A program made the position numbers and the translations under genes. Positions 1 through 8,767 of a stretch of DNA of 64,000 bases are shown piece by piece. How positions within the stretch are numbered: position 1 is the first letter of the stretch; each line of letters starts with the position of its first letter. The notes under the pieces were generated by a model that was not told the origin of the DNA, did not search any database, and saw nothing but the letters and a program-made list of their open reading frames with translations. The stretch is taken from contig NZ_SSBK01000014.1 in assembly GCF_004795035.1 (NCBI RefSeq), positions 1 through 64,000 of the forward strand. The letters are read 5' to 3'. Source of the stretch: Streptomyces sp. A0958. Its GTDB lineage: Bacteria; Actinomycetota; Actinomycetes; Streptomycetales; Streptomycetaceae.

Positions 1-286
1 GTCGTCCTCCTTCGCCGGTTCGGGGACCGTGGCGGTGCGTTACGCGAACGGCACCGGGTCGGCCAAGACGCTGACCCTGACGGCAGGCGGGTCCGCACAG
101 CAGATCGTCCTGCCGGCGACCAGCGGCAACAAGGGCCGTGCTTTCCTCGCCACCAGCCTGTCGTCCTCCTTCGCCGGTTCGGGGACCGTGGCGGTGCGTT
201 ACGCGAACGGCACCGGGTCGGCCAAGACGCTGACCCTGACGGCAGGCGGGTCCGCACAGCAGATCGTCCTGCCGGCGACCAGCGGC
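1..286 (+). repeat. Perfect 127-bp direct duplication (1-127 and 160-286)
   Basis: Bases 1-127 recur without mismatch at 160-286, an offset of 159 bp (53 codons), so the GH87 frame is kept. The 32-bp spacer encodes NKGRAFLATSL-like residues. Only the second copy runs on into the natural end of the carbohydrate-binding module (GWASWSSVNV). The first copy may continue left of the window. Confidence 0.95.
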
Positions 287-2059
287 TGGGCGAGCTGGTC
301 CAGCGTCAACGTGCCGGTCACCTTCACGAAGGGGGCCAACCCCCTCACCCTGGCCTTCACCGGCAATGACAGCGGCAACGTCAACATCGACAGCTTCACC
401 GCCACCACTCCCACCACCGACCCCACCGACCCCACCGATCCGGGCGGCCCCGGCGACCCGGACCCGAGCGGCGTAGGGGCCACCCTGCCGTTCACCACCT
501 ACGAGGCCGAGTCCGGCACTGTCAAGGGTTCGACCATCGGCTCCGACCGCACCTACCTCTCCGTCACCTCTGAAGCATCCGGCCGCAAGGCCGTCAAGCT
601 GACCCGGACCGGCGACTACGTCGAGATCACGCTCAGCAAACCCGCCAACGCCATCAACCTGCGCTACTCGCTGCCCGACAGCAGCGACGGCAAGGGCATA
701 GACGCCACACTCAGCGCCTACGCCGACGGCAGGCCCCTGCCCGCCCTCCACCTGACGTCGCGCTACGCCTGGGTCTACGGCGGATACCCGTACACCAACA
801 ACCCCGGCGAGGGCCAGGGCCACCGCTTCTTCGACGAAACCCGCGCCACCTTCGGTCAGACGCTGCCGGCCGGCACTGTCCTGCGCCTGCAGAAGGACGC
901 CGGGGACACCGCCGCCTCCTACACCATTGACCTCATCGAGGCCGAAGAGACTGGAGCGGCGGGCACTCTGCCCAGCGGTTACGTCTCCGCCGAAGACCTC
1001 GGTGTCACACCGAACGACAACCAGGACGACACCGTCGGGCTCAACCAGGCACTGGAGAAGGCCAAGAACCAGGGCAAGGGACTGTTCCTGCCCGCCGGCA
1101 CCTACAACATCTCCGACCACATCAACCTCACCGGCGTAAAGCTGCGCGGCGCGGGAGTGTGGCACACCGTGCTGCGCGGCACCGGCCTCAAGGGCGGCCT
1201 GTTCGGCCAGGGAGGCACCAGCAGTATCGAAGGCCTCATGATCGACGGCCAGAACACGGTCCGCGACGATGCCGGCGGCCAGGCGGCGATCGAAGGCGAC
1301 TTCGGCACCGGGTCCGTCATCAAGAACGTATGGATTCAGCACACCAAGGTCGGTCTCTGGATCTCCAGCCCCACCGACGGCCTCAAAGCCAGCGACCTGC
1401 GCATCCGCAACACCTACGCCGACGGCGTCAACCTGCACGGCGCGGTGAAGAACACGGTCGTCTCCAACAGCAGCATCCGCGGCACCGGTGACGATGCCAT
1501 GGCCATGTGGTCGGACGGGGCCACGGTGACCAACAGCGTCTTCCGCAACAACACCGTCCAGCTTCCCACCCTCGCCAACGGCGCCGCCGTTTACGGCGGC
1601 AGCGGCAACAGCGTCGAGAACAACCTCATCTCCGACACCGTCGTCGCTGCCTCGGGCATCGCCGTCTCCACCCGCTTCGGTGAGCCGTTCAGCGGCACCA
1701 CCACCGTCTCCGGCAACATCCTGCGCCGCACCGGCAGCATGGAAGTGAACTGGAACACCAAGCTCGGCGCCCTGTGGGTCTACGCCGACCAGTCCGACAT
1801 CAACCAGCCAGTCGTCCTGAAGAACAACACCGTCGAGGACTCCACCTTCAGCGGCCTCCTCGTCTCCTGGCAGAAGCAGATATCCGACCTCCGCGTGGAT
1901 GGCCTGACCATCGACAAGGCCGGACACCACGGCATCGAGGTCTACGCCAGCGGCAAGGGCACCTTCGCCAACACCAAGATCACCAATGCGGCCGACGGCG
2001 CACTCGATGTAGCCGGCGGCTTCACCATCCAGCGCGGAAGCGGTAACTCCGGCTGGTAA
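2..2059 (+). CDS. GH87 alpha-1,3-glucanase / mycodextranase, 5' truncated by window edge
   Basis: Probable secreted enzyme cutting alpha-1,3-glucan or nigeran of fungal walls. The frame is open from base 2, so the start and signal peptide lie outside the window. In order: a CBM35/CBM6-like beta-sandwich ending near base 400, a Thr/Pro/Asp/Gly-rich linker (about 405-470), a second carbohydrate-binding-like segment (about 490-950), then a right-handed beta-helix to the stop. In the helix an Asp (codon 1421-1423) is followed 23 and 24 residues later by an Asp-Asp pair (1490-1495) in the motif GTGDDAMAMW. As I recall the family, this is the spacing of the three catalytic aspartates of characterised GH87 enzymes. 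The first module contains a perfect internal duplication. A GH13 alpha-glucosidase follows 140 bp downstream. The choice between alpha-1,3-glucanase and mycodextranase cannot be made by eye. Confidence 0.8.
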   Translation, partial: SSSFAGSGTVAVRYANGTGSAKTLTLTAGGSAQQIVLPATSGNKGRAFLATSLSSSFAGSGTVAVRYANGTGSAKTLTLTAGGSAQQIVLPATSGWASWSSVNVPVTFTKGANPLTLAFTGNDSGNVNIDSFTATTPTTDPTDPTDPGGPGDPDPSGVGATLPFTTYEAESGTVKGSTIGSDRTYLSVTSEASGRKAVKLTRTGDYVEITLSKPANAINLRYSLPDSSDGKGIDATLSAYADGRPLPALHLTSRYAWVYGGYPYTNNPGEGQGHRFFDETRATFGQTLPAGTVLRLQKDAGDTAASYTIDLIEAEETGAAGTLPSGYVSAEDLGVTPNDNQDDTVGLNQALEKAKNQGKGLFLPAGTYNISDHINLTGVKLRGAGVWHTVLRGTGLKGGLFGQGGTSSIEGLMIDGQNTVRDDAGGQAAIEGDFGTGSVIKNVWIQHTKVGLWISSPTDGLKASDLRIRNTYADGVNLHGAVKNTVVSNSSIRGTGDDAMAMWSDGATVTNSVFRNNTVQLPTLANGAAVYGGSGNSVENNLISDTVVAASGIAVSTRFGEPFSGTTTVSGNILRRTGSMEVNWNTKLGALWVYADQSDINQPVVLKNNTVEDSTFSGLLVSWQKQISDLRVDGLTIDKAGHHGIEVYASGKGTFANTKITNAADGALDVAGGFTIQRGSGNSGW

Positions 2060-2199
2060 CAGCGGCCGCCCACGGGCCCGTTCGGTCCTCCTGACCACAC
2101 GGGCACACGCTCCGCCGACGCAACCAGATCCGCGGGCCCGGCCCAGACTGCGCTGCCGGGCCCGCGCAACGCTCCACCCAATGAGAGAAGGCAGGTCCC

Positions 2200-3837
2200 A
2201 TGACCCCGCGCACCACCGACTGGTGGCGTCACGCAGCCATCTACCAGGTCTACCCCCGCAGCTTCGCCGACGGCAACGGCGACGGCATCGGTGATCTGAT
2301 CGGCGTGCGCTCCAGGCTGGACTACCTTGAGAGCCTCGGTATCGACGCCATCTGGTTCTCACCCTGGTATCTGACCCCCATGGCGGACGCCGGCTACGAC
2401 GTGACCGACTTCCGGCAGATCGACCCCCGCTTCGGTACCGACGCCGACGCCGACGCTCTCATCGCCGAGGCCCACGAACGCGGCATGCGCATCATCGTCG
2501 ACGTCATTCCCAATCACGTCTCCGACGAACACGAGTGGTTCCGCAAGGCTCTCTCGGCCGCGCCCGGCTCCCCCGAGCGCGACTTGTTCTGGTTCCGCGA
2601 CGGCCGCGGCGAGAACGGCGAGATGCCTCCCAACGAATGGCAGTCCATCTTCGGCGGCCCCGCCTGGACCCGTGTCGCCGACGGACAGTGGTACCTCCAC
2701 CTCTTCGCCCCCGAACAGCCCGACCTGAACTGGCGCGACCCGCTCGTGCGCACCGAGTACGAAGACATCCTCCGCTTCTGGTTCGACCGGGGCGTCGACG
2801 GCATCCGCGTCGACTCCGCCGCCATGTGCAGCAAGGACCCCGAGCTGCCCGACTTTGACCACGCCAACCTGCCCGTCCCACATCCCTACGTCGACCTCGA
2901 CGTCAACCATGAGATCTACCGCGGCTGGCGGGCCGTCGCCGACTCCTACCCCGAGCCCCGCGCCCTCATCGGCGAGGTATGGCTGGCCGACTCCGCCCGC
3001 TTCGCCCGCTACCTCCGCGCCGACGAGCTACACGCCGCGTTCAACTTTGATTTTCTCGCATGCAGTTGGGACGCATCTGCGCTCCGTGCCTGCATCGATG
3101 AAACCCTCACCGTCCACGCGGGCGTCGGCGCCCCCAGCACCTGGGTCCTGTCCAACCACGATGTCACCCGACACGTCACCCGCTACGGTCGTCCCGACAC
3201 CAGCACCGCTGCGGGCATCCGCCAGTACAACCCTGTGGTCGACGAAGCTCTAGGACGCCGGCGTGCACGTGCCGCAGCACTGCTCACGCTGTCCCTGCCC
3301 GGCGCCGTCTACGTCTACCAGGGAGAGGAACTCGGCCTCCCGGAAGTCGAGGACATCCCGGCCGACCGCCGCGACGACCCCATCTACCACCGCACAGCCG
3401 GCGAAGACCCCGGCCGCGACGGCTGCCGGGTTCCCCTGCCCTGGTCCGGTACCCAGGAGCCCTACGGCTTCAGCCCCCACGACGCCGCTCAGCCCTGGCT
3501 GCCCCAACCCGCCACCTGGGCCGACCTCAGCGTCGCCGCACAGGACCCCGACCCCGGCTCGATGCTCAACCTCTACCGGACCGCACTCGCCCTACGCGCG
3601 AAACACAGCGCGCTGGGTGACGGCCCCTTCCAATGGCTGCCCGCCCCTGACGGCATCCTGGCATACACCCGCGGTTCCGACTTCATCTGCATGGTCAATC
3701 TGTCCGGCACCAGCATTGACGTCCCCGAGGGGCTCGAGGTGCTGCTCTCCTCCCAGCCCTTGGACGGTCCGCAACTGCCCACCGACAGCGGTGTTTGGCT
3801 GCGTCCCACCCGAACAGTGCGCGAGTGGCAGCTCTGA
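2200..3837 (+). CDS. GH13 alpha-glucosidase (cytoplasmic)
   Basis: 545-residue glycoside hydrolase of family 13 that probably splits short alpha-glucosides to glucose. It begins with the family signature WWRHAAIYQVYPRSF and has the usual (beta/alpha)8 motifs: DVIPNH near residue 100, the nucleophile Asp205 in GIRVDSA, the acid/base Glu259 in IGEVW, and Asp321 in SNHDVTRH. There is no signal peptide, so it should act inside the cell. The ATG follows an AAGGCAGG ribosome site. It lies 140 bp after the GH87 gene on the same strand, so a natural role is hydrolysing nigerose or maltose-type oligosaccharides released by that secreted enzyme. Substrate preference (oligo-1,6, alpha-1,3 or alpha-1,4) is not decided by sequence. 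Confidence 0.9.
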   Translation: MTPRTTDWWRHAAIYQVYPRSFADGNGDGIGDLIGVRSRLDYLESLGIDAIWFSPWYLTPMADAGYDVTDFRQIDPRFGTDADADALIAEAHERGMRIIVDVIPNHVSDEHEWFRKALSAAPGSPERDLFWFRDGRGENGEMPPNEWQSIFGGPAWTRVADGQWYLHLFAPEQPDLNWRDPLVRTEYEDILRFWFDRGVDGIRVDSAAMCSKDPELPDFDHANLPVPHPYVDLDVNHEIYRGWRAVADSYPEPRALIGEVWLADSARFARYLRADELHAAFNFDFLACSWDASALRACIDETLTVHAGVGAPSTWVLSNHDVTRHVTRYGRPDTSTAAGIRQYNPVVDEALGRRRARAAALLTLSLPGAVYVYQGEELGLPEVEDIPADRRDDPIYHRTAGEDPGRDGCRVPLPWSGTQEPYGFSPHDAAQPWLPQPATWADLSVAAQDPDPGSMLNLYRTALALRAKHSALGDGPFQWLPAPDGILAYTRGSDFICMVNLSGTSIDVPEGLEVLLSSQPLDGPQLPTDSGVWLRPTRTVREWQL

Positions 3838-4145
3838 CTGCGTCCGCAGGAGAGATGGTCCAGGAGTTATGCCAGGATGACCACGGCGCACCAAAGCCGT
3901 GGGACGTGCGTCAAGACCGGTCCCTGCGGGAGCGGCCCGGCGTGCGTGAGGCCGTGCCCGCGGAGCCCATACAGCCCCTCATGGCAGACGGCCTGAACGC
4001 CTGATGACCGCTGTCGCCGGGCAGGAAGGCCGTCGCGGAGCTGCAAACCCGGCAGAAGCATCGACCGCCGGCATCACCGCGTGGGAGTCGGGTCCCGTCC
4101 GGGCAGGCTCACATGGCGGGCAGGGGTCCGCGTCCCCGATTCCGG
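3838..4145. other. Intergenic gap between convergent GH13 and SGNH genes
   Basis: About 308 bp with no recognisable gene. A short plus-strand frame (3855-4004) reads through a charged stretch without a convincing ribosome site or recognisable motif. No strong terminator hairpin was noticed. It may hold decayed coding sequence. Confidence 0.4.
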
Positions 4146-5288
4146 TCAGGCTCCGGGCGCGGACCACTTCTGGTTGGCGGCGCCGTTGCAGTCCCAGAGC
4201 ACCACCTGTGTGCCATCGGTGGTGCTACCAGCGGGGTCGTCGAGGCAGCGGCCGGAGACGGGATTGCGGTAACCGCCGTTGTACGCCTGCCACTTCTGGT
4301 TGTCGCCGCCGTTGCAGTCCCAGATCTCCACCTTTGAGCCGTTGGCGGTGCCGCCGGCGGTCGCGTCGAGGCATTTGCCGAGCGCGCGCAGCGTGCCGTC
4401 GGAGGATGAGGTCCAGGACTGCGCGGTGCCGTTGTTGCAGCCCCAGATCTGAACGGCCGTACCGTTGGCGCTGCTGCCGGTGTTGACGTCGAGGCACTTC
4501 CCCGCGATGCCGGAACGCACCGCGCCGGCGCCCCCGGCCGTCACGGGTGCTTTGATCCAGCCGGCCGCGTCGGCGGCCTGGATGCCGGCGTTGAAGGCGT
4601 CCGACATCTTCTGGTAGCCGCGGTCGTTGGGGTGCAGCCCGTCGGAGAGGTCGGCGGTGGTCAGGGCGCTCATGTCGACCGTCCGAACGTGCTTTCCGGC
4701 AGCCTGTTCGGCTTGGACGATGCCGGGGATCGCCTGGTTGAAAGCCGGCCGGTGGGCTTCCTCGGTGCTGCTTGTGGACACGATGAGGGTGCCGACCAGC
4801 ACGGTCGCGTCGGGCGCGTCCGTGGTGATCTGGTCGATCAGCGCGTGCAGCCGGTCGGTGGCGGTGGGGACCTGGTAGTTCTGGCCCAGGTCGTTGGTGC
4901 CGATCTCCAGTGTGACCACGTTGGGCCGGCTCTGGGCCAGCACGGCGTCGGCGATGCCGGCGATCTGGTCGATCCGCCAGCCGGAGTGGCCTTCGTTGTC
5001 CGGATCGGACATGGAGCCGTTGCGTTGGGTGCCGACGAAGTCCACGGCGTGGCCTTCTGACGTCAGCCTGTTCCACAGGTCGCCGCGGTAGCTGTTGCCC
5101 GTGCTGCTGCCTATGCCCCAGGTGATCGAGTCGCCCAGCGGCATCACCCGCAAGGAGGTGGCTGCGGCGGCGGCCCGGGGCTGGGCGCCGGCACCCGAGG
5201 GCGCGTCGGCAGCGGCCGCCGGCAAGGCAGCCCCCACGCTCAGTGCGACCGCCGCCACTGCCGCCGGTCCTGCCATCCGATATCTCAT
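4146..5288 (-). CDS. Secreted SGNH/GDSL hydrolase with C-terminal ricin B lectin domain
   Basis: 380-residue exported esterase, probably a carbohydrate or acetyl esterase. It has a signal peptide (hydrophobic core about residues 6-27). The SGNH fold carries the block I Ser54 in GDSIT, the block III motif GTNDL, and the catalytic Asp/His pair in DGLHPND near residue 220. From about residue 255 to the end is a ricin-type beta-trefoil (CBM13) with QxW-type repeats (AQSW, NQKW, NQKW) and repeated GKCLD/GRCLD motifs, which would tether it to galactosides or xylan. The ATG follows AAAGGAAC. The neighbouring GH59 gene, on the same strand, ends in a similar lectin domain, suggesting joint action on one polymer. 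Confidence 0.88.
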   Translation of the reverse strand: MRYRMAGPAAVAAVALSVGAALPAAAADAPSGAGAQPRAAAAATSLRVMPLGDSITWGIGSSTGNSYRGDLWNRLTSEGHAVDFVGTQRNGSMSDPDNEGHSGWRIDQIAGIADAVLAQSRPNVVTLEIGTNDLGQNYQVPTATDRLHALIDQITTDAPDATVLVGTLIVSTSSTEEAHRPAFNQAIPGIVQAEQAAGKHVRTVDMSALTTADLSDGLHPNDRGYQKMSDAFNAGIQAADAAGWIKAPVTAGGAGAVRSGIAGKCLDVNTGSSANGTAVQIWGCNNGTAQSWTSSSDGTLRALGKCLDATAGGTANGSKVEIWDCNGGDNQKWQAYNGGYRNPVSGRCLDDPAGSTTDGTQVVLWDCNGAANQKWSAPGA

Positions 5289-5398
5289 GCTTGTTCCTTT
5301 GGTGTGTGTGGGAAAAAGCGCGGGTTGTCAGTCCGACCGCCGCGGTCCTAGCTGACGGTCGGCGAGGGGCTGCGGGCCGTGCGGCGTCAGGTGCTTCC

Positions 5399-5434
5399 CC
5401 AAGTTCTCGGCTTCGCTCGAACAGGGGAGACCCC
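5399..5434. repeat. REP-like Streptomyces intergenic repeat
   Basis: The segment combines CTCGGCTTCGCTCGA with GGGGAGACCCC, the latter a small hairpin. From memory this combination recurs in intergenic DNA of many Streptomyces. It lies between the GH59 and SGNH genes, away from any frame I would call. Confidence 0.45.
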
Positions 5435-5520
5435 ACTCCTCGGCGTGCCGGGCCCGGGCCCTCGTACTGGATGTACTTGGGTCTGGGCCCGGTGCGGCGA
5501 GAATGCGTGCGTGGCGTCGC

Positions 5521-5546
5521 ACGGCAGACGGGAATGTGACGACAGG
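5521..5546. repeat. 26-bp repeat shared with 33725-33750
   Basis: Bases 5521-5546 (ACGGCAGACGGGAATGTGAC followed by GACAGG) are identical to 33725-33750, where the sequence forms one arm of a long inverted repeat. It sits just downstream of the GH59 stop. It looks like half of a dispersed palindromic element. Confidence 0.8.
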
Positions 5547-5548
5547 AC

Positions 5549-7930
5549 CTAGGGAACGGGGATGTTCCACTTCTGGTTGGCCCCGTTGTTGCAGTCCCAG
5601 ATGGCGAGGACGGTGCCGTTGGCCATGTTGGAGGCGGGGATGTCGAGGCAGCGCCCGCTGGCCGTGTTGACCAGGGCGCCGTTGTCGACGGTCCACTGCT
5701 GGTTGCCCTGACCGTTGCAGTTCCAGAGCCCCACCGCCGAACCGTTGGCGGTGGCCGCCCCCACGACGTCCAGGCACAAGCCGTTGATGGTGACCGCGTT
5801 GTTGCCGACCGTCCACTGCTGGGCCGGCGAATTGTTGCAGTCCCAGATGTCGACCACGGCGCCGGCGGTGGTGGACGCCTGGTAGTCGTCCAGACACTTG
5901 GCGGTGTTCAGGGCGGAGGTGACCGGCCCGGTCCCGATGCCGCCCGAGCCGCCGGCGCCGGGGGTGATCGACAGGTTGTCGAACTGGTCGGTGCGGTAGC
6001 CCTGGATACCCAGTCCGGCCTGGCCGGTGGAGAAGGATGTGTCGGTGACCGACCCGAACTGGTTGCCGTCGAGCTTCGCGGTGATCTGCGAGCCCTGGAA
6101 GGTGAAGGACAGGTTGTGCCACTTGCCGGTGCCCAGGGCGGTGGTGGTGCCGGTGGCCAGGGTGTGGTTCGACCCGTCGGTGTACATCTTCTCGATCCAC
6201 CACTTGCCGGTGTCACGGACACGCAGGTAGTACGCGTTCATATGCGACTGCGGGCGCAGCTGGGTGTTGGCCCGGCCCAGCAGTTCCGTGGTGCCGGCGC
6301 TGCGCAGGTAGACGTCGGAGCTGACTGTGTAGTTCGACCAGGTGGGGTCGCCGACAAGGGTGTAGGCATCGCTGTCGTCCTGCCACTCGATCGGCTTGAC
6401 CGGCGCCATCTGCTGCACACACTTGCCGGAGCGGCCGGTACAGGGCTGGACTTCGTAGGAGCCCTGCATGTCGGACATGTACTTCGCTTGGGCGCCGTTG
6501 CCGTAGCTGTCGAAGGTGTCGGTGTACGGGAGTGCGAGGGCGTGCGCGGCGGGCGCGGCGGCTGTGCCCTTGCCTGCACCGTTCATGGTGCTGGCGGTGT
6601 AGACGTAGCCGGGCTGCATGGTCAGGAAGAACGAACCGTTGGAGGGGGTGATGTCCTGGGTGTGGACGAAGGACGTCGCGTTGCTGGGCGCGTTGAGCTT
6701 GGTGGCCCAGACGTGGACGGTGCCGGTGGACAGGCCGCCCTGCACGTGGACGTTGACCGTCTGGGACGAGGTGGAGGTGGTGGTCTCCAGGATGGTGGAG
6801 TAGTCCGGACCGGTGTTGGACTTGACCGTGACGTAGCTGCCGTTGGAGTTGGAGCCGCCGAGGTAGCCGGAGGCGGAGTCGATGAACTTCCAGCCGGGCT
6901 TGGTGAACTGAGTGACCTGGGCAGTGGCCCAGGTGCTGGCGCCGATGATGTAGTGGCCGGACCAGGGTGAGCCGGCGGTGGCCAGCCCGACCGTGGAGTA
7001 GGGCAGGTTGGGGGTGATCGCCGCGATCAGCGGCCAGTTGTAGTAGCTGGTCATCCGGGCGTCGGTGTAGCCGCGGATGATGGACCTGATCACTGCGGGG
7101 GCACCGCTGTCCATGTCGTTGGAGCCGCCCTCACTGGCCCAAAGCGGCTTACCGCTGTTGCGGGCGGTGTTGGTGGTGGAGCAGGTCTGGCCGATGTTGT
7201 CATTGCCGTATCCGCAGGGATAGTGGACGCCGATGACCGACACCGCGTTGTTGAATGCCGCGTTGTCAGCCATGTCGTCGGCGACGTCCCAGCCGCTGTC
7301 GTCGGCGACGAGCTGGACGCTGGAGTAGCCGGCGTTGTTCAGGGCGGAACGCAGCTGGATGTACCAGTTGACGTCGTGTCCGCGCTCGTTCCAGCCGCCG
7401 AGATACTTGATGTCCAGGCCGTGCTGCTTGGCGCAGCCCAGCCAGGAGATGAGGTAGTTGATGGTGTCGGTCGACCAGAACCCGCCGTTGATCCAGCCCG
7501 GCGCGGTCCACGCGAGGCCGTAGAGGGCGATGCCGGGGTTGCGGGCCTTTGCCTGCTCGGCCAGCCAGAACTCGTAGCCGGCGTCGCAGTTGATCGTGCC
7601 GCGCGTGTGCTCGATCGACGGCTCGGAGCCGTCGGTGGAGTTGGCGTCACCGCTGATCTCGATCTTCAGCGACTGCAGGTTCGCGCCGTAGCCGGGCTTG
7701 AACATGTAGTCCAGGATCTGAGCCTGCTGCGCGGCGGGATAGTCGGTCAGCAGACGCGAGTTGCCCCCGCCACCGCTGATGGCACCGATCCCGTCGAACG
7801 TGCGGCCGCTCTGCGCCCCGTCCACCGTGATGGACGTGGTCGCGGCATTCGCCGGAGTCACGCCAACGGCGAGCAACGCAGCGAGCAACGCCAGTATCCA
7901 TAAAGGGGCAAGTCTCACTAATCGGCGCAT
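5549..7930 (-). CDS. Secreted GH59 galactosidase (galactocerebrosidase family) with ricin B lectin domain
   Basis: 793 residues from the chosen ATG. The frame is open upstream, but this ATG follows GAAGGA and opens a clear signal peptide (MRRLVRLAPLW, cleavage near ANA-A). The catalytic half resembles human GALC throughout: FDGIGAISGGGGNSRLL, QILDYMFKPGYGA, the acid/base Glu182 in GGWNERG, the nucleophile Glu267 in LWASEGG, and SGHYIIGASTWATAQVTQF. A laminin-G-like sandwich follows (about residues 470-665), then a ricin trefoil with three QxW repeats. It probably removes beta-galactosyl groups from glycans or glycolipids outside the cell. Codons 4 and 10 are TTA, so translation should depend on the bldA tRNA. 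Confidence 0.88.
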   Translation of the reverse strand: MRRLVRLAPLWILALLAALLAVGVTPANAATTSITVDGAQSGRTFDGIGAISGGGGNSRLLTDYPAAQQAQILDYMFKPGYGANLQSLKIEISGDANSTDGSEPSIEHTRGTINCDAGYEFWLAEQAKARNPGIALYGLAWTAPGWINGGFWSTDTINYLISWLGCAKQHGLDIKYLGGWNERGHDVNWYIQLRSALNNAGYSSVQLVADDSGWDVADDMADNAAFNNAVSVIGVHYPCGYGNDNIGQTCSTTNTARNSGKPLWASEGGSNDMDSGAPAVIRSIIRGYTDARMTSYYNWPLIAAITPNLPYSTVGLATAGSPWSGHYIIGASTWATAQVTQFTKPGWKFIDSASGYLGGSNSNGSYVTVKSNTGPDYSTILETTTSTSSQTVNVHVQGGLSTGTVHVWATKLNAPSNATSFVHTQDITPSNGSFFLTMQPGYVYTASTMNGAGKGTAAAPAAHALALPYTDTFDSYGNGAQAKYMSDMQGSYEVQPCTGRSGKCVQQMAPVKPIEWQDDSDAYTLVGDPTWSNYTVSSDVYLRSAGTTELLGRANTQLRPQSHMNAYYLRVRDTGKWWIEKMYTDGSNHTLATGTTTALGTGKWHNLSFTFQGSQITAKLDGNQFGSVTDTSFSTGQAGLGIQGYRTDQFDNLSITPGAGGSGGIGTGPVTSALNTAKCLDDYQASTTAGAVVDIWDCNNSPAQQWTVGNNAVTINGLCLDVVGAATANGSAVGLWNCNGQGNQQWTVDNGALVNTASGRCLDIPASNMANGTVLAIWDCNNGANQKWNIPVP

Positions 7931-8339
7931 GGTCCATCCTTCGCCGTAGAGGCGGCTGCCGCTCACTCGATGACGGGAGCATGCCCAATGCCGCCAGGAA
8001 GTTGGTGCACAGTGTGTTGTCCTGTTGATTTTGCAGTCAAGACTCACGCCAAAAAAACAAGTTCGCACACTTCCCGATCATCATGATGACGCAGGTCACA
8101 CCCCCGAGGCCGATACGAAATGCCCCGGCCAATCACACCGGCCCACCTCCGGCCCACCGACCGACCGGCCCAGCGCACGCCCGCACCGGGGCCAGGCACT
8201 CGGCATCACACACGCGTCCGGATGAGTTCCGTACCCGCTCACACCCCAGGAGTGAGCTGCCTTGATGAGCGGAAAGGAGGCGAATCGCGCCACTGACGCA
8301 GCCCATTGGATCTGCCGCACGACACCCCTTGCCGACCCG
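7931..8339. other. Non-coding region upstream of the GH59 gene
   Basis: No credible gene is seen. The base composition is less GC-rich than nearby coding DNA (for example an A7 run near 8051). On the minus strand a TTGACT hexamer (about 8032-8037) could be the -35 box of the GH59 promoter, but no good -10 follows at the right distance. Confidence 0.35.
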
Positions 8340-8625
8340 CCTTCAGCTGGGCCAAGGCGTCGTCCACGTCGATGATCTCGAAGACCAGGAGATCAGCGCC
8401 GCGTGCGACCCGTTCGACGTTCGTGCTCGGTCCGGTGTCCCCCGTGAACACGATCGAGCGGCCTGTGGGTTCGAAGCGGTGGGCCGCCGTCGAAGGTGAC
8501 GTCGAAGGCGTTGAGTGCGGTCTTCCAGCGCATGGTCCAGCGTGTCTGGCCCTTGCCGGTCGGGTCCAGAGAGCCCGTTCGCGATCCCCTTCAACCATTC
8601 ATCAACCGCATGCCCATCCACAACG
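8340..8625 (-). pseudogene. Remnant of a metallo-beta-lactamase-fold hydrolase
   Basis: One minus frame encodes HRFEPTGRSIVFTGDTGPST followed by NVERVARGADLLVFEIID, typical of the MBL fold (RNase Z-like) hydrolases around the FTGDTG motif. The preceding part, MRWKTALNAFDVTFDGG, lies in another frame (about 8483-8540), and the part before that (HAVDEWLKGIANG) in a third. At least two frameshifts have therefore occurred. Neither the usual HxHxDH motif nor the C-terminal half is found. It looks like a decayed fragment. Confidence 0.6.
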
Positions 8626-8661
8626 CAGACGGGGGCCTCCCATACCCGGACCTGCTTCGTA

Positions 8662-8766
8662 AGTCATCGCTCGGTCAAGGTCACGGCGGACCGATACGAC
8701 CACCTCACGCAGAACGGCCATGAGCGCTGCCGCCAGGTGGTCGAGATGGCCGTGGGGCCCTACATG
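8662..8766 (+). pseudogene. Possible C-terminal remnant of a tyrosine recombinase/integrase
   Basis: A 35-codon open stretch reads SHRSVKVTADRYDHLTQ and continues ERCRQVVEMAVGP. This resembles the end of actinobacterial integrases, where GHSSVKVTxDRYGHL holds the last active-site His and the Tyr nucleophile. No upstream part of the enzyme is present. It sits beside the MBL remnant at the edge of the accessory region. The match is by eye and short. Confidence 0.4.
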
Positions 8767-8767
8767 C

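Noticed and set aside
3855..4004. Short plus-strand frame of about 50 codons after the GH13 gene
   Set aside because: No ribosome site and no recognisable motif; it cannot be told from chance or decayed sequence.
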